Of a stretch of 39,834 bases of DNA, positions 23,817 to 32,462 are shown piece after piece. The stretch comes from Myxococcaceae bacterium (GTDB lineage Bacteria; Myxococcota; Myxococcia; Myxococcales; Myxococcaceae): contig JADGQZ010000240.1 in NCBI GenBank assembly GCA_017881345.1, forward strand, positions 1 to 39,834, read 5' to 3'. The position numbers were made by a program, and so were the translations under genes. The notes beneath the pieces were generated by a model, which did no database searches, had not been told where the DNA came from, and saw only the letters and a program-made list of their open reading frames with translations. Every line of letters begins with the position of its first letter. Within the stretch, counting starts at the first letter, position 1.

Positions 23817-24731
23817 ATGGACCCGCGTCCGAGCCCGCTCGAGCCGTACCTCGACGCGTTCATCGCGCATCTGCGCGCCGAGCGCGGCCTGTCCCCGCGG
23901 ACCATCGAAGCGTACGCCAGCGACCTGGTCGGCTATCTCGAGTGGCTGGGACCAACGGGTGTGCGTCTGCCCACGGCCGTCAGGCAGGAGCACGTGCGAG
24001 GCCACCTGGCCACGCTCGGCCGCCGGCTCTCCTCACGAAGCCAGGCAAGGCACCTGGCCGCCATCCGGATGTTCCACCGGTTCCTCGTCGCCGAGCGCCA
24101 CGCGACGGACGACCCCACCGAGCAGGTCGAGACGCCGCGGCAGTCCCGCCGCCTCCCCGTCTTCCTCACCCTCGAGGAGGTGGAGGCGCTGCTCGAGGCG
24201 CCGCGGGACACCACGCCCGCCGGGCTGCGCGACCGGGCGATGCTGGCCGTGCTGTACGCCACCGGGCTCCGGGTGAGCGAGCTGGTCGGGCTCTCGGTCA
24301 ACTCCATCCAGCTCGACGCAGGCTTCCTCATCGCCCGGGGCAAGGGCGACAAGGAGCGGCTCGTCCCGCTCGGGCGACGGGCCGTCACCGCGGTGCGCGC
24401 GTGGCTCGGGCGCGGCCGTCCGGCGCTCCTCCGTGGGCGCGCCTCGCGGGCGCTCTTCGTCGGGCCGCGGGGCACCGCGCTCACCCGGCAGGGTGTGTGG
24501 AAGCTGCTCCGACGTCACGCCCTGGCAGCGGGCATCCGGAAGCCGCTCAGCCCGCACAAGCTCCGCCACTCCTTTGCCACCCACCTCGTCGAGCGCGGAG
24601 CGGACCTCCGGGTGGTGCAGGCGATGCTCGGGCACGCCGACCTGGCGACCACGCAGATCTACACCCACGTCGACGCGCGGCGGCTCCGCGCGGTCTACGA
24701 CGCGGCCCACCCGCGCAGCCGGAGCGGTTAA
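23817..24731 (+). CDS. xerD: Tyrosine recombinase of the XerC/XerD type
   Basis: This 304-residue enzyme has the N-terminal SAM-like DNA-binding domain (1-105) and the catalytic domain with R152 (GLRVSEL), K176 (RGKGDKER), H247-x-x-R250 (HKLRHSFATH), H273 (LGHADLATTQ) and nucleophile Y282 (IYTHV). The full set of catalytic residues is present, so it should cut and rejoin DNA, most likely resolving chromosome dimers at dif. The ending YDAAHPR is XerD-like, but XerC cannot be excluded without a comparison. The ATG start gives the standard length. Its place beside scpAB fits a segregation role. Confidence 0.88.
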   Translation: MDPRPSPLEPYLDAFIAHLRAERGLSPRTIEAYASDLVGYLEWLGPTGVRLPTAVRQEHVRGHLATLGRRLSSRSQARHLAAIRMFHRFLVAERHATDDPTEQVETPRQSRRLPVFLTLEEVEALLEAPRDTTPAGLRDRAMLAVLYATGLRVSELVGLSVNSIQLDAGFLIARGKGDKERLVPLGRRAVTAVRAWLGRGRPALLRGRASRALFVGPRGTALTRQGVWKLLRRHALAAGIRKPLSPHKLRHSFATHLVERGADLRVVQAMLGHADLATTQIYTHVDARRLRAVYDAAHPRSRSG

Positions 24732-24749
24732 GGTCGCCCGCTCCGCATC

Positions 24750-25760
24750 ATGCGCATCCTCTCCGGCATCCAGTCCTCCGGGAAGCAGCACATCGGCAAC
24801 TACTACGGCGCGCTCCGCCAGTTCGTCGATCTCCAGAACCGCGGCGAGGCGCTGTACTTCATCGCCAACCTGCACGCGCTGACGACGGTCCGGGACCCGG
24901 TCGCCGCGGCGTCGCTGACCCGCGAGACGGCGATGGCGTTCCTCGCGCTCGGGCTCGACCCGGCCAGGGCCATCCTCTTCCGCCAGAGCGACATCCCGGA
25001 GGTCACCGAGCTGTACTGGATCCTCGGGACGGTCGTCCCGCTCTCCAACCTCGACCGCGCGCACAGCTACAAGGACAAGATCTCCAAGGGGATCTCGGCG
25101 GACTTCGGGCTCTTCGCCTACCCGGTGCTGATGGCGGCCGACATCCTGCTCTACGGCTCGGACCTGGTGCCGGTGGGCAGGGACCAGGTGCAGCACCTCG
25201 AGTTCGCCCGAGACTGGGCGACCAAGTTCAACCTCACCTACGTGCCGGGCTACGACGCATCGGACCCGACCGGGGCGACGAGCGGCAAGCCCGGCGTCCT
25301 CAAGCTCCCCGAGGCGCTGGTGCAGGAGGCGACCGCCACGGTGCCCGGGACCGACGGGCAGAAGATGTCCAAGTCCTACAACAACACCATCGACCTCTTC
25401 GGCGAGGAGGGCGAGGTGAAGAAGCGGATCATGGGCATCAAGACCGACAGCACCCCGGTCGAGGCGCCGAAGCCCGTGGACGGCGCGCTCTACCAGCTGC
25501 TCAAGGTGATGGTCCCCGGGACCGACTTCCCGGCCATCGACCAGGCGTGGCGGGAGGGGGGAAAGGGCTACGGGGACTTCAAGAAGACCCTGCTCGCCGC
25601 CTATCACGCGACCTTCGGTCAGGCGCGAGCCCGGTACCAGGCGCTCCAGAAGGACCCGGGCGCGGTGGACGCGATTCTTCGCGCCGGAGCGGAGCGGGCC
25701 CGGGCGGTTGCCGCTCCGGTCATCGAACGGGTGCGCCAGGCGGTGGGGATCGAGCGTTGA
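24750..25760 (+). CDS. trpS: Tryptophan-tRNA ligase
   Basis: TrpS loads tryptophan onto its tRNA, a class I synthetase of 336 residues, the normal length. The HIGH motif is H14-I-G-N17 in SSGKQHIGNYYGALR, the usual TrpS variant, and KMSKS is at 205-209. The middle AYPVLMAADILLYGSDLVPVGRDQVQHLE is diagnostic. It begins 18 bases after the Xer gene and is followed by scpA. Confidence 0.95.
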   Translation: MRILSGIQSSGKQHIGNYYGALRQFVDLQNRGEALYFIANLHALTTVRDPVAAASLTRETAMAFLALGLDPARAILFRQSDIPEVTELYWILGTVVPLSNLDRAHSYKDKISKGISADFGLFAYPVLMAADILLYGSDLVPVGRDQVQHLEFARDWATKFNLTYVPGYDASDPTGATSGKPGVLKLPEALVQEATATVPGTDGQKMSKSYNNTIDLFGEEGEVKKRIMGIKTDSTPVEAPKPVDGALYQLLKVMVPGTDFPAIDQAWREGGKGYGDFKKTLLAAYHATFGQARARYQALQKDPGAVDAILRAGAERARAVAAPVIERVRQAVGIER

Positions 25761-25793
25761 CCCTCCGCGGATCGGACTGGTAGGGCCTCGCAG

Positions 25794-26636
25794 GTGGGCA
25801 CCCGTTCCCAGACTCCGGCGGACCCGGACGATGCCGCGCAGGCTGGCGCCGCGCCGCTCCATCCTGCGTTCCAGGTCGCGCTGCCGACCTTCGAGGGGCC
25901 GCTCGATCTCCTGCTCCACCTGATCCGCGAGCACCGGATCGACATCTTCGACATCCCCATCGCGCTCATCGCCGAGAAGTACAACCAGTCGCTGGCCGAG
26001 ATGGCGGCGCTGGATCTCGACGTCGCGGGCGAGTTCCTGGTCATGGCCGCCACGCTGACGCACATCAAGAGTCGGCTGCTCCTGCCGCGGGTCGAGACGA
26101 CGGGCGAGACGGGCGAGACGGCAGAGGAGCAGGGCGACCCGCGCGCCGAGCTGGTCCGGCGGCTCCTCGAGTACCAGAAGTACAAGGACGTGGCCCGGCA
26201 ACTCGCCGAGAACCCCCTCCTGGACCGCGACGTGTTCGCCCGGCGCATCACCCCGGCGGCGGCGGCGCAGGTCGAGTCGGCGGCGCTGGCCGAGGTCAGC
26301 GTGTACCGGCTCATCGAGGCGCTGGACCGGGTCCTCAAGGCGCTCGAGCCGCGGGTCGGTCACGAGGTGGTCCGTGACCAGCTGACGCTCTCGGCAGCGA
26401 TGCAGGGCATCACCGGGCGGCTCCGCCCGGGCGAGCAGGTGAGCTTCTTCCAGCTGTTCGAGGGTCAGCGCACGCGAGGGTCGGTGGTGGTCACCTTCCT
26501 CGCCCTGCTCGAGATGGTGAAGCTGCGGCTGGTCCGCATTCACCAGGACGAGGGGGTGAAGGACATCTGGGTGACACCGGATTCCGGCGCCCTCGAGGGC
26601 GGCACCCCGGAGGTCGACGAGCGTGAGTACTCCTGA
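25794..26636 (+). CDS. scpA: Segregation and condensation protein A
   Basis: ScpA is the kleisin that bridges the two SMC heads in bacterial condensin. The 280 residues carry the N-terminal helical domain with FEGPLDLLLHLIREHRIDIFDIPIALIAEKY and FLVMAATLTHIKSRLLLP. After a Glu/Thr-rich loop comes the C-terminal winged helix (TFLALLEMVKLRLVRIHQDEGVKDIWV). The first 30 residues are a poorly conserved extension. GTG 25794 is the start. It overlaps scpB by 14 bases. Confidence 0.93.
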   Translation: MGTRSQTPADPDDAAQAGAAPLHPAFQVALPTFEGPLDLLLHLIREHRIDIFDIPIALIAEKYNQSLAEMAALDLDVAGEFLVMAATLTHIKSRLLLPRVETTGETGETAEEQGDPRAELVRRLLEYQKYKDVARQLAENPLLDRDVFARRITPAAAAQVESAALAEVSVYRLIEALDRVLKALEPRVGHEVVRDQLTLSAAMQGITGRLRPGEQVSFFQLFEGQRTRGSVVVTFLALLEMVKLRLVRIHQDEGVKDIWVTPDSGALEGGTPEVDEREYS

Positions 26637-27579
26637 GAAGCCGGGCGAGTCGGCGAAGCGCCCGGGACCGGCCGTGCCATTCAGCGAGGCCGAGGTCCGG
26701 TCGGTGGCGGCCCCGCCGGCGGACGCCGAGCTCGAGGACGTCGAGCCGGCGGAGATCGAGGAGCAGCCGGTCGAGTTCGAGCCGTTCGACCGGCTCGTGC
26801 AGCGCGCCCGGCGACTGACCCCCGAGCGGGTACGGACGGTGGTCGAGTCGCTCCTCTTCGTCACCGACAAGCCGGTGACGATGGACCAGCTGCACGAGGC
26901 CACCGGCATCGAGAAGGCGCGCCTCGAGGCGGCGCTGGAGCAGCTCGGCGGCACCCACCGGGAAGGAGTGAGCGGCACCGTGCTCACCGAGGTGGCCGGC
27001 GGGTGGCAGCTCCGGACGGACCCGGACAGCGGCGAGTTCGTGCGCCGGTTCCTCCGGGTGAAGCCGCACCGGCTGACCCGGGCGGCCCTGGAGACGCTGT
27101 CCATCATCGCCTACCGGCAACCGGTCACCCGGCCGGAGATCGAGGACGTGCGCGGGGTGGATTCGGGCGCGGTGGTGAAGGCCCTGCTCGAGCGGCGGCT
27201 GATCAAGATCCTCGGGAAGAAGGACGAGGTCGGCCGGCCCATCCTCTACGGCACCACCCGCGAGTTCCTCGAGTTCTTTGCGCTGAAGGACCTGTCCGCG
27301 CTGCCCACCCTTCGCGAGTTCCACGAGCTCTCCGAGGAGCACCGCACGCTCGTGGACACCGAAGCACCGGCAAAGCCCGGGGCAGAGAATCTGGTGGAGG
27401 AGCTGGCGGATCCCGCCTTCGAGGAGGGCCTGGATGCAGCGGCGCCGGGCGCCGAGGAAGCGATGGAGGCGCTGGAGCAGGCGATGGAGGAGGCCGAGGC
27501 GCGCTCGAAGGCCGCGGCCGCGTCCCTCGGAGCCGAGTCCCCCAAACCGGGTCCGGCGCCCGAGGAGACCGACAGGTGA
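26623..27579 (+). CDS. scpB: Segregation and condensation protein B
   Basis: ScpB binds ScpA in the SMC complex as a dimer. The core (about residues 65-240) has two winged helices: VRTVVESLLFVTDKPVTMDQLHEATG and LTRAALETLSIIAYRQPVTRPEIEDVRGVDSG, ending GRPILYGTTREFLEFFALKDLSALP. It is flanked by an acidic N-terminal extension (about 65 residues) and an acidic Ala/Glu-rich C-terminal extension (about 75 residues); the usual protein is near 200 residues. It overlaps scpA (14 bases) and rluB (four bases, GTGA). Confidence 0.93.
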   Translation: MSTPEKPGESAKRPGPAVPFSEAEVRSVAAPPADAELEDVEPAEIEEQPVEFEPFDRLVQRARRLTPERVRTVVESLLFVTDKPVTMDQLHEATGIEKARLEAALEQLGGTHREGVSGTVLTEVAGGWQLRTDPDSGEFVRRFLRVKPHRLTRAALETLSIIAYRQPVTRPEIEDVRGVDSGAVVKALLERRLIKILGKKDEVGRPILYGTTREFLEFFALKDLSALPTLREFHELSEEHRTLVDTEAPAKPGAENLVEELADPAFEEGLDAAAPGAEEAMEALEQAMEEAEARSKAAAASLGAESPKPGPAPEETDR

Positions 27580-29720
27580 GCGAACGACTGCAGAAGTTCC
27601 TGGCCCGCTCCGGCGTGGCCTCGCGGCGGCATGCCGAGGGTCTCATCACGGCAGGCCGGGTCACCGTGAACAACCAGCGGGTGACCGAGCTCGGCACGAA
27701 GGTCGAGCCCACGGACCTGGTCACGGTCGACGGGACGCTGGTGACGGCGCCGGAGCGCACCTCCTGGTACCTGCTCCACAAGCCGACCGGCGTGGTGACG
27801 ACGCTCTCCGACCCCGAGGGGCGGCCGACGGTGGCCGGGCTGCTCGCGGGTGTGGAGCAGCGCGTCTTCCCGGTCGGCCGGCTGGACTGGGACGCCGAGG
27901 GGGCGCTGCTGGTGACCAACGACGGGGAGGCCGCGCACCGGCTGCTCCACCCGAGCTTCGAGGTGCCGCGGACGTATCTGGCAAAGGTGAAGGGGACGCC
28001 CACCGACGAGACGCTCGCCCGGCTGCGGGACGGGGTCCGCCTCGAGGACGGCGACGCGCGCGCGATCCGGGCCGACCGGTTCGAGGTCACCGAGAAGAAC
28101 ACCTGGCTCGTGCTCCAGGTCGGCGAGGGGCGGCCACACCTCGTGAAGCGCCTCTGCGCCGCGGTGGGACACCCGGTGGTCCGGCTGTTCCGGCCGGCGC
28201 AGGCAGGCATCTCGGTCGCGGGGCTGCAGCCGGGCGAGCTGCGTCCGCTGACCGCCGAGGAGATGGAGCGCGTCCTGGCGGTGGCTGCGGGCAAGGACGT
28301 GGACGAACCGACGCTGTTCCTGCCACCCCGGCGCCATGGACGGGCCGGCGGCGGAGAGGACGAGGAAGCGGAGTCGGAGGGCAGCCCGGACGGGCCGGTG
28401 GATGCACGCGCCCGGACGAAGGGCCCCGGGGGCGGAGCGCGCGCAGGGGCCGGTGCAGCCGAGGAACGCGGCACCGAGCGCCGGGGCATCCGGCCATCTC
28501 GAGGTGCAGCCCGTTCGTTCGGGGGCGCCGGCGCTGGCACCCGGGGGGCGGGGCGTGGCCGGCCGGGGTGGGGAGCCGGCGGTACCCGCGAGGGCGGAGA
28601 GCCAGCGGGCGGATTCCGGCGCGGCGGCTTCGGTGCTTCCCGGACCGGCGACGGTGCCCGCGGACCTCGGTCAGGGCCTCCGGGTTCGCGCGATCGGTTC
28701 GCGAGGACCCCGGGCGAGGGCGGTCGGGGTCGGGGACCTCGGTCGGGTCCTCCGGCCTCTCGCGACGGGTTCGGCGAAACCGGTGATGCGCGTCGAGGAC
28801 CCCGGGCAGGCCCCCCGCAGTCGCGGGAGAGATTCGGCGGCCCGTCGGGCGAGCGTGAGCGCGGACCTCGCTCGGGACCTCCCAGTTCGCGCGAGCGGTT
28901 CGGGAGCGCGCCCGGCGAGCGAGGGCGGGGACCCCGGAGCGGCCCCCCACGGTCGCGAGAGAGCTTCGGAGGGGCACCGGGCGATCTCGGGGGCCGAGGC
29001 CCTCGGACCGGCGGTCCCCGGCCACGCGTCGGGTTCGGCGCCGCAGCCGCGGACGGCCGTCGAGGCCCGCCCCGGTCGCGGGACGGTTTCGCGGGCCGGT
29101 CCGGTGGCGGGGCGCGAGGACCTCGGTCGGGGCCTCCACGATCGCGGGACGGCTTCGGCGGCGCACCGCGTGACACGGGTCGCGGACCTCGGTCTGGGCC
29201 TCCACGGTCCCGGGACGGGTTCGGCGGCGCACCGCGCGACACGGGTCGCGGACCTCGGTCTGGGCCTCCACGGTCCGCCGAGCGCTTCGGCCGTGGAGCC
29301 GGCGAGGGCGCGCGGGGACTCCGCTCCGGGCCTCCGCGCACGCACGGCGGGTTCGGGGGCCCACCGGGCGGTGCGGGGCGGGGACCCCGTGCTGGCACCG
29401 GCGAGCGCCCAGCCAGGTTCGGCCAGGAGCGGGCCGGCCGGCCCGAGCGCCGCGGAGAGGGTGGGAAACCCCGAGCGTGGGGAGGGGCGACCGGTCGAGG
29501 TGGACCATCCGGTCGCGGCGCTCCGCGTCAGGGCGCGTCGCCTCCCCGAGGGGAGTCACGGGGCCGCACCTTCGGTGGCCGGGGGGGAGCGCCGGGCAGG
29601 GGTGGGACACCGGGCAGCCGCGGCCGCTTCGGCACGCTTCCGCGCGGCGGAGCCAGCCGTCGGCCCGGGCCAGGAGGGCCGCGGGGTGGAGGTGGGAGGG
29701 GCGGCAAGCCCCCCAGGTGA
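27576..29720 (+). CDS. rluB: RluB-type 23S rRNA pseudouridine synthase with giant Arg/Gly/Pro repeat tail
   Basis: The first 250 residues are a normal RsuA/RluB enzyme: S4 RNA-binding domain (1-60, LQKFLARSGVASRRHAE) and a synthase domain with catalytic D104 in GRLDWDAEGALLVTNDGE. A late-domain phrase GEGRPHLVKRLCAAVGHPVVRLFRP replaces the usual GKNRQVRRL. Residues 251-714 are low complexity. They start acidic and Gly-rich, then about 12 copies of a 20-25 residue unit around RGPRSGPPRSRDGF with GG-rich spacers, then a final Gly/Arg stretch. Such RGG/RG tails bind RNA and can drive condensates in eukaryotic proteins. The start is GTG 27576, four bases inside the scpB end. A tail of nearly two thirds of the protein is far beyond the usual family length. 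Confidence 0.9.
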   Translation: MSERLQKFLARSGVASRRHAEGLITAGRVTVNNQRVTELGTKVEPTDLVTVDGTLVTAPERTSWYLLHKPTGVVTTLSDPEGRPTVAGLLAGVEQRVFPVGRLDWDAEGALLVTNDGEAAHRLLHPSFEVPRTYLAKVKGTPTDETLARLRDGVRLEDGDARAIRADRFEVTEKNTWLVLQVGEGRPHLVKRLCAAVGHPVVRLFRPAQAGISVAGLQPGELRPLTAEEMERVLAVAAGKDVDEPTLFLPPRRHGRAGGGEDEEAESEGSPDGPVDARARTKGPGGGARAGAGAAEERGTERRGIRPSRGAARSFGGAGAGTRGAGRGRPGWGAGGTREGGEPAGGFRRGGFGASRTGDGARGPRSGPPGSRDRFARTPGEGGRGRGPRSGPPASRDGFGETGDARRGPRAGPPQSRERFGGPSGERERGPRSGPPSSRERFGSAPGERGRGPRSGPPRSRESFGGAPGDLGGRGPRTGGPRPRVGFGAAAADGRRGPPRSRDGFAGRSGGGARGPRSGPPRSRDGFGGAPRDTGRGPRSGPPRSRDGFGGAPRDTGRGPRSGPPRSAERFGRGAGEGARGLRSGPPRTHGGFGGPPGGAGRGPRAGTGERPARFGQERAGRPERRGEGGKPRAWGGATGRGGPSGRGAPRQGASPPRGESRGRTFGGRGGAPGRGGTPGSRGRFGTLPRGGASRRPGPGGPRGGGGRGGKPPR
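28655..29425 (+). repeat. Coding tandem repeat array in rluB
   Basis: About 12 units encoding R-G-P-R-S-G-P-P ... R-D/E-x-F are visible. Most are diverged, but at about 29120-29275 consecutive units repeat at a period of 66 bases (22 codons) with only a few changes. The shared run includes GACACGGGTCGCGGACCTCG at 29173 and again at 29239. Recent duplication by slippage or unequal exchange is the simplest reading. Confidence 0.8.
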
Positions 29721-29740
29721 GGTAAAACCCCGTCCCATCG

Positions 29741-31516
29741 ATGGATCCTGCCCGGCTCAAAGCCGACGCCGGCGCGGCCCTGGCCGCAGGGGAGTTCTCG
29801 CGCGCTGCCTCGCTCTACGCGGCGTACTGCGCAAGCGCTCCCCGCGACCGCCAGTCGCACCTCCGGCTGGGTGATGCCTGGGCCCGCGCCGGCGACGACG
29901 CCCGGGCGATCGACGCCTATCTGGCGGCAGCCCAGGGCTTCGCCGAGGACGGGTTCCTCGCCCGGGCCATCGCGGCGAGCAAGCGCGTCATGGAGCTGGA
30001 CCCGAACCACACCCGGATGCAGCGCATCCTCGCGGATCTGTACGCAAAGCGGGCTGCGGGCGGACAGGCGCTCCGGACCCTGCTCGGCAAGAGCGAGACG
30101 CCCCGCGACGAGCTGCTCCCGGTTCGTCCCTTCGCGCCGATCTCCGCCGAGGCCCCGGCGGTCATCGAGCCGAACACGCCTCCACCGGGCCATGCACCTG
30201 CCCCCGCGAAGAAGCCCGCCGAGCTGGTGGAGCTCCTGGTCACCGAGTACGTCCTCGAGCCAGATCCTGGAGAGCAGACGCTGGAGGATGTCCTCCGCAC
30301 CGAGGCCGATCGCCGTAATCAGACGCCGCTCCCCCTCGGACGTCCGGCACTTCCCCCGGCGATGCCCGCGGCCGCTCCTCCGGCGGATCCTGGCGTGGCC
30401 GCTCCGCCCTCACCGACGCCCGCGCCGGCGCCCGTTCCACGCTTCGTCGAGCTGAGCCTGGAAGACGCGGGCGGGCTGGACGGCGTCGACCTGCCGCGGG
30501 TCGCCGCGCCGGTCGCCGCAGGAGAGCCCGGCTCGGACCCGGGGTACATCGACCTGGAGCTCGAGGAGGACCCGCCTCCTCCGCCGCCACTCGCGCTCGA
30601 CCCGGGCCCGCTGATCCACGCGGTGGAGCAGGCAGCGGAGCTGGCTCCGCTCGAGCCAGCGCTGGCCCGCAACCCGTTCGTCGCGCCCGAGGCCCGCAAC
30701 GTCCCGCGGGCGCCGCTCTTCTCCGACCTCTCGCACGAGGCTTTCATCGAGCTGGTGGAGCGCTGCCCGCTGCGCCACTTCGAGGCGGGCGACCGCATCC
30801 TCCAGCAGGGCGAGACGGGCGACAGCTTCTACGTGGTCTGCGAGGGGCGGGTCTCGGTGCTCCGGGAGGAGGATGGGCTCGCGCACCCGCTCGCTGCGCT
30901 CGAGGCAGGCGAGTTCTTCGGCGAGGTCGCGCTCCTCGCCGGCGGGCCCCGCACCGCCTCGGTGGACGCCCTGAGCGACGACACGCAGATCCTCGAGGTC
31001 CCGGGCGAGCTGCTGCTCGAGCTGGCCCGGCGCCATCCGGGCGTCGCTGCGGCGCTGAAGACCTTCTGCCGCCAGCGGCTCCTGATGAATCTCCTCTCGA
31101 CGTCGGCGCTCTTCCGCCCGCTCGACCGGCCGGAGCGCCGCGAGCTGGCCGCAAGGTTCCGGGCGCGGGACGCGCTCGCCGGCGAGGTGGTCATCGCGCA
31201 GGGGAGCCCGGGGGAGGGGCTCTTCGTCGTCCTCGCCGGAGAGGTGGAGGTCGTCCGGGACGGCGCCGTGGCCAGCACGCTCGGGCCGGGCGACGTCTTC
31301 GGCGAGATGTCCCTCCTCGACGGCGTGCCGGCCACCGCCACCGTCCGGACCGTGCGCCGGACCTCCCTCCTCCGGCTCCCGGCCTCCGAGCTGATCGCGG
31401 TGCTCGCGCGCTACCCCGCGGTGCGCGCCCATCTCGAGGCGCTCCGGGACGCCCGTGCCGAGATCAACGCCCGCCTGCCGCTGACGCCTGACGACGAGCC
31501 GCTCTTCGTGGTCTAG
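29741..31516 (+). CDS. TPR protein with two cyclic nucleotide-binding domains
   Basis: This 591-residue protein begins with tetratricopeptide-like helices (about 1-105: FSRAASLYAAYC, GDDARAIDAYLAAAQGF, AIAASKRVMELDPNHTRM). A long Pro/Ala linker follows (about 125-320). Two cNMP-binding domains follow. Domain one (323-440) has GEFFGEVALLAGGPRTASV, which keeps the Glu and Arg of the phosphate-binding cassette. Domain two (453-575) has GDVFGEMSLLDGVPATATV, where the Arg is lost, so it may not bind cyclic nucleotide. There is no DNA-binding domain or kinase. A cyclase lies in the same window, 21 kb upstream; any link is inference. It follows rluB by 20 bases. Confidence 0.82.
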   Translation: MDPARLKADAGAALAAGEFSRAASLYAAYCASAPRDRQSHLRLGDAWARAGDDARAIDAYLAAAQGFAEDGFLARAIAASKRVMELDPNHTRMQRILADLYAKRAAGGQALRTLLGKSETPRDELLPVRPFAPISAEAPAVIEPNTPPPGHAPAPAKKPAELVELLVTEYVLEPDPGEQTLEDVLRTEADRRNQTPLPLGRPALPPAMPAAAPPADPGVAAPPSPTPAPAPVPRFVELSLEDAGGLDGVDLPRVAAPVAAGEPGSDPGYIDLELEEDPPPPPPLALDPGPLIHAVEQAAELAPLEPALARNPFVAPEARNVPRAPLFSDLSHEAFIELVERCPLRHFEAGDRILQQGETGDSFYVVCEGRVSVLREEDGLAHPLAALEAGEFFGEVALLAGGPRTASVDALSDDTQILEVPGELLLELARRHPGVAAALKTFCRQRLLMNLLSTSALFRPLDRPERRELAARFRARDALAGEVVIAQGSPGEGLFVVLAGEVEVVRDGAVASTLGPGDVFGEMSLLDGVPATATVRTVRRTSLLRLPASELIAVLARYPAVRAHLEALRDARAEINARLPLTPDDEPLFVV

Positions 31517-31537
31517 CCCTCTGGAGACAAACCGCCC

Positions 31538-32446
31538 GTGACCCTCCGCCTCGCCGCCTCCATCCTGACCCTCGGACTCGCAGGCTGCGCCCACAGCTCG
31601 CTGCAGGGCAGCGACCTCGACCAGGTGAAGCGCCCGGCCTTCGTCTCCCGCATGGCGGACGAAGCCGGGCCCCGGGTCACCGTGTACCGCTCCGACTCCG
31701 CCCTGGCCTCGAAGCTGGCCGGCACAACGCCCGCCGATGCAGATCACCGGCTGGAGGCCAGTCTCAAGCCCGCGATGTCGTCGTTCGAGGCCGCCGAGCG
31801 GCTGCGCTCGCACGTCTACGCGGCCATCGACACCGAGAAGCCGTGGTCGCAGGCCGTTCCGCCGTCCCAGGTGGCCGGCGCGCTGGAGACCTTCCTGGTG
31901 CAGGAGGTGCCGGGGACGGCGCCGGACTACGCACGACTCAAGCCGCTCGGGGCAGACTCGGTGGTGGAGTTCGTCATCGAGGAGTACGGCATCCGCGCCG
32001 AGAAGGGCGTCCCCCAGACGTGGGTCAGCGGCAGCGGCCGGATGTTCCGCCTCTCCGATGGCGGAGAGCTCTGGCGGAGCGGCTTCTCGGGCAACTCGAC
32101 CGAGGCCGGGCTGCCGCCGCTCGACCCGTCGACCCTCTCGGGCAACGCGCGCCCGTTCAAGGACCAGATGGTCGCCGTGCTCGACGCGATCTCGGTCCAG
32201 CTCGCTCGGCAGCTGAGCCCGGGTGCCACGCCCCCGGGGACGAAGGAGCTACAGACGCCGGCGGACGCGAAGACCCCGGTGGAGAAGGAGATCGACAAGT
32301 CCAAGGCTGCGCCGCCCCCCGACGCGACCGCGCCCACCGAGGTCCCGGTCGACTCCGCGCCGAAGAAGAAGGCGCCGAAGCCGTCCGCCCCGCCTCCGGA
32401 CGCGACCGCGCCCACCGAGGTCCCGGTGGATCCCAAGAAGAAGTAG
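31538..32446 (+). CDS. Lipoprotein with repeated Pro/Lys tail, unknown
   Basis: The 302-residue protein has a lipobox (LTLGLAGC) near residues 10-17, so it is a predicted lipoprotein. The middle (FVIEEYGIRAEKG, TWVSGSGRMFRLSDGGELWRSGF) is a compact domain that I do not recognise. The last 75 residues are Pro/Lys/Ala-rich and hold two copies of DATAPTEVPVD, each ending near a Lys run. GTG 31538 has GGAG upstream. It lies 21 bases after the cNMP protein and 16 before rtcA. Confidence 0.6.
   Translation: MTLRLAASILTLGLAGCAHSSLQGSDLDQVKRPAFVSRMADEAGPRVTVYRSDSALASKLAGTTPADADHRLEASLKPAMSSFEAAERLRSHVYAAIDTEKPWSQAVPPSQVAGALETFLVQEVPGTAPDYARLKPLGADSVVEFVIEEYGIRAEKGVPQTWVSGSGRMFRLSDGGELWRSGFSGNSTEAGLPPLDPSTLSGNARPFKDQMVAVLDAISVQLARQLSPGATPPGTKELQTPADAKTPVEKEIDKSKAAPPPDATAPTEVPVDSAPKKKAPKPSAPPPDATAPTEVPVDPKKK
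32321..32427 (+). repeat. Direct repeat in the lipoprotein tail
   Basis: A 29-base sequence at 32321-32349 recurs exactly at 32399-32427 (78 bases apart), encoding DATAPTEVPV twice. The copies are identical in DNA, so duplication is recent or kept the same. Confidence 0.8.
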
Positions 32447-32462
32447 TCTCGTCTGTTCCCCA

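Noticed and set aside
18144-24005. Minus-strand open frame of 1953 codons
   Set aside because: It lies opposite the amidase, glnD, KGG and yciO-like genes and has no domain phrases. Long open frames opposite genes are expected at this GC content.
23817-24731. Xer gene as a phage or island integrase
   Set aside because: Its standard length, XerD-like ending and place beside trpS and scpAB, with no att repeats or phage genes, argue for the chromosomal Xer protein.
28087-29874. Long open frames in other frames and on the other strand across the rluB tail
   Set aside because: A GC-rich repeat with few stop-forming triplets stays open in several frames. No domain appears in them, so overprinted genes are not supported.
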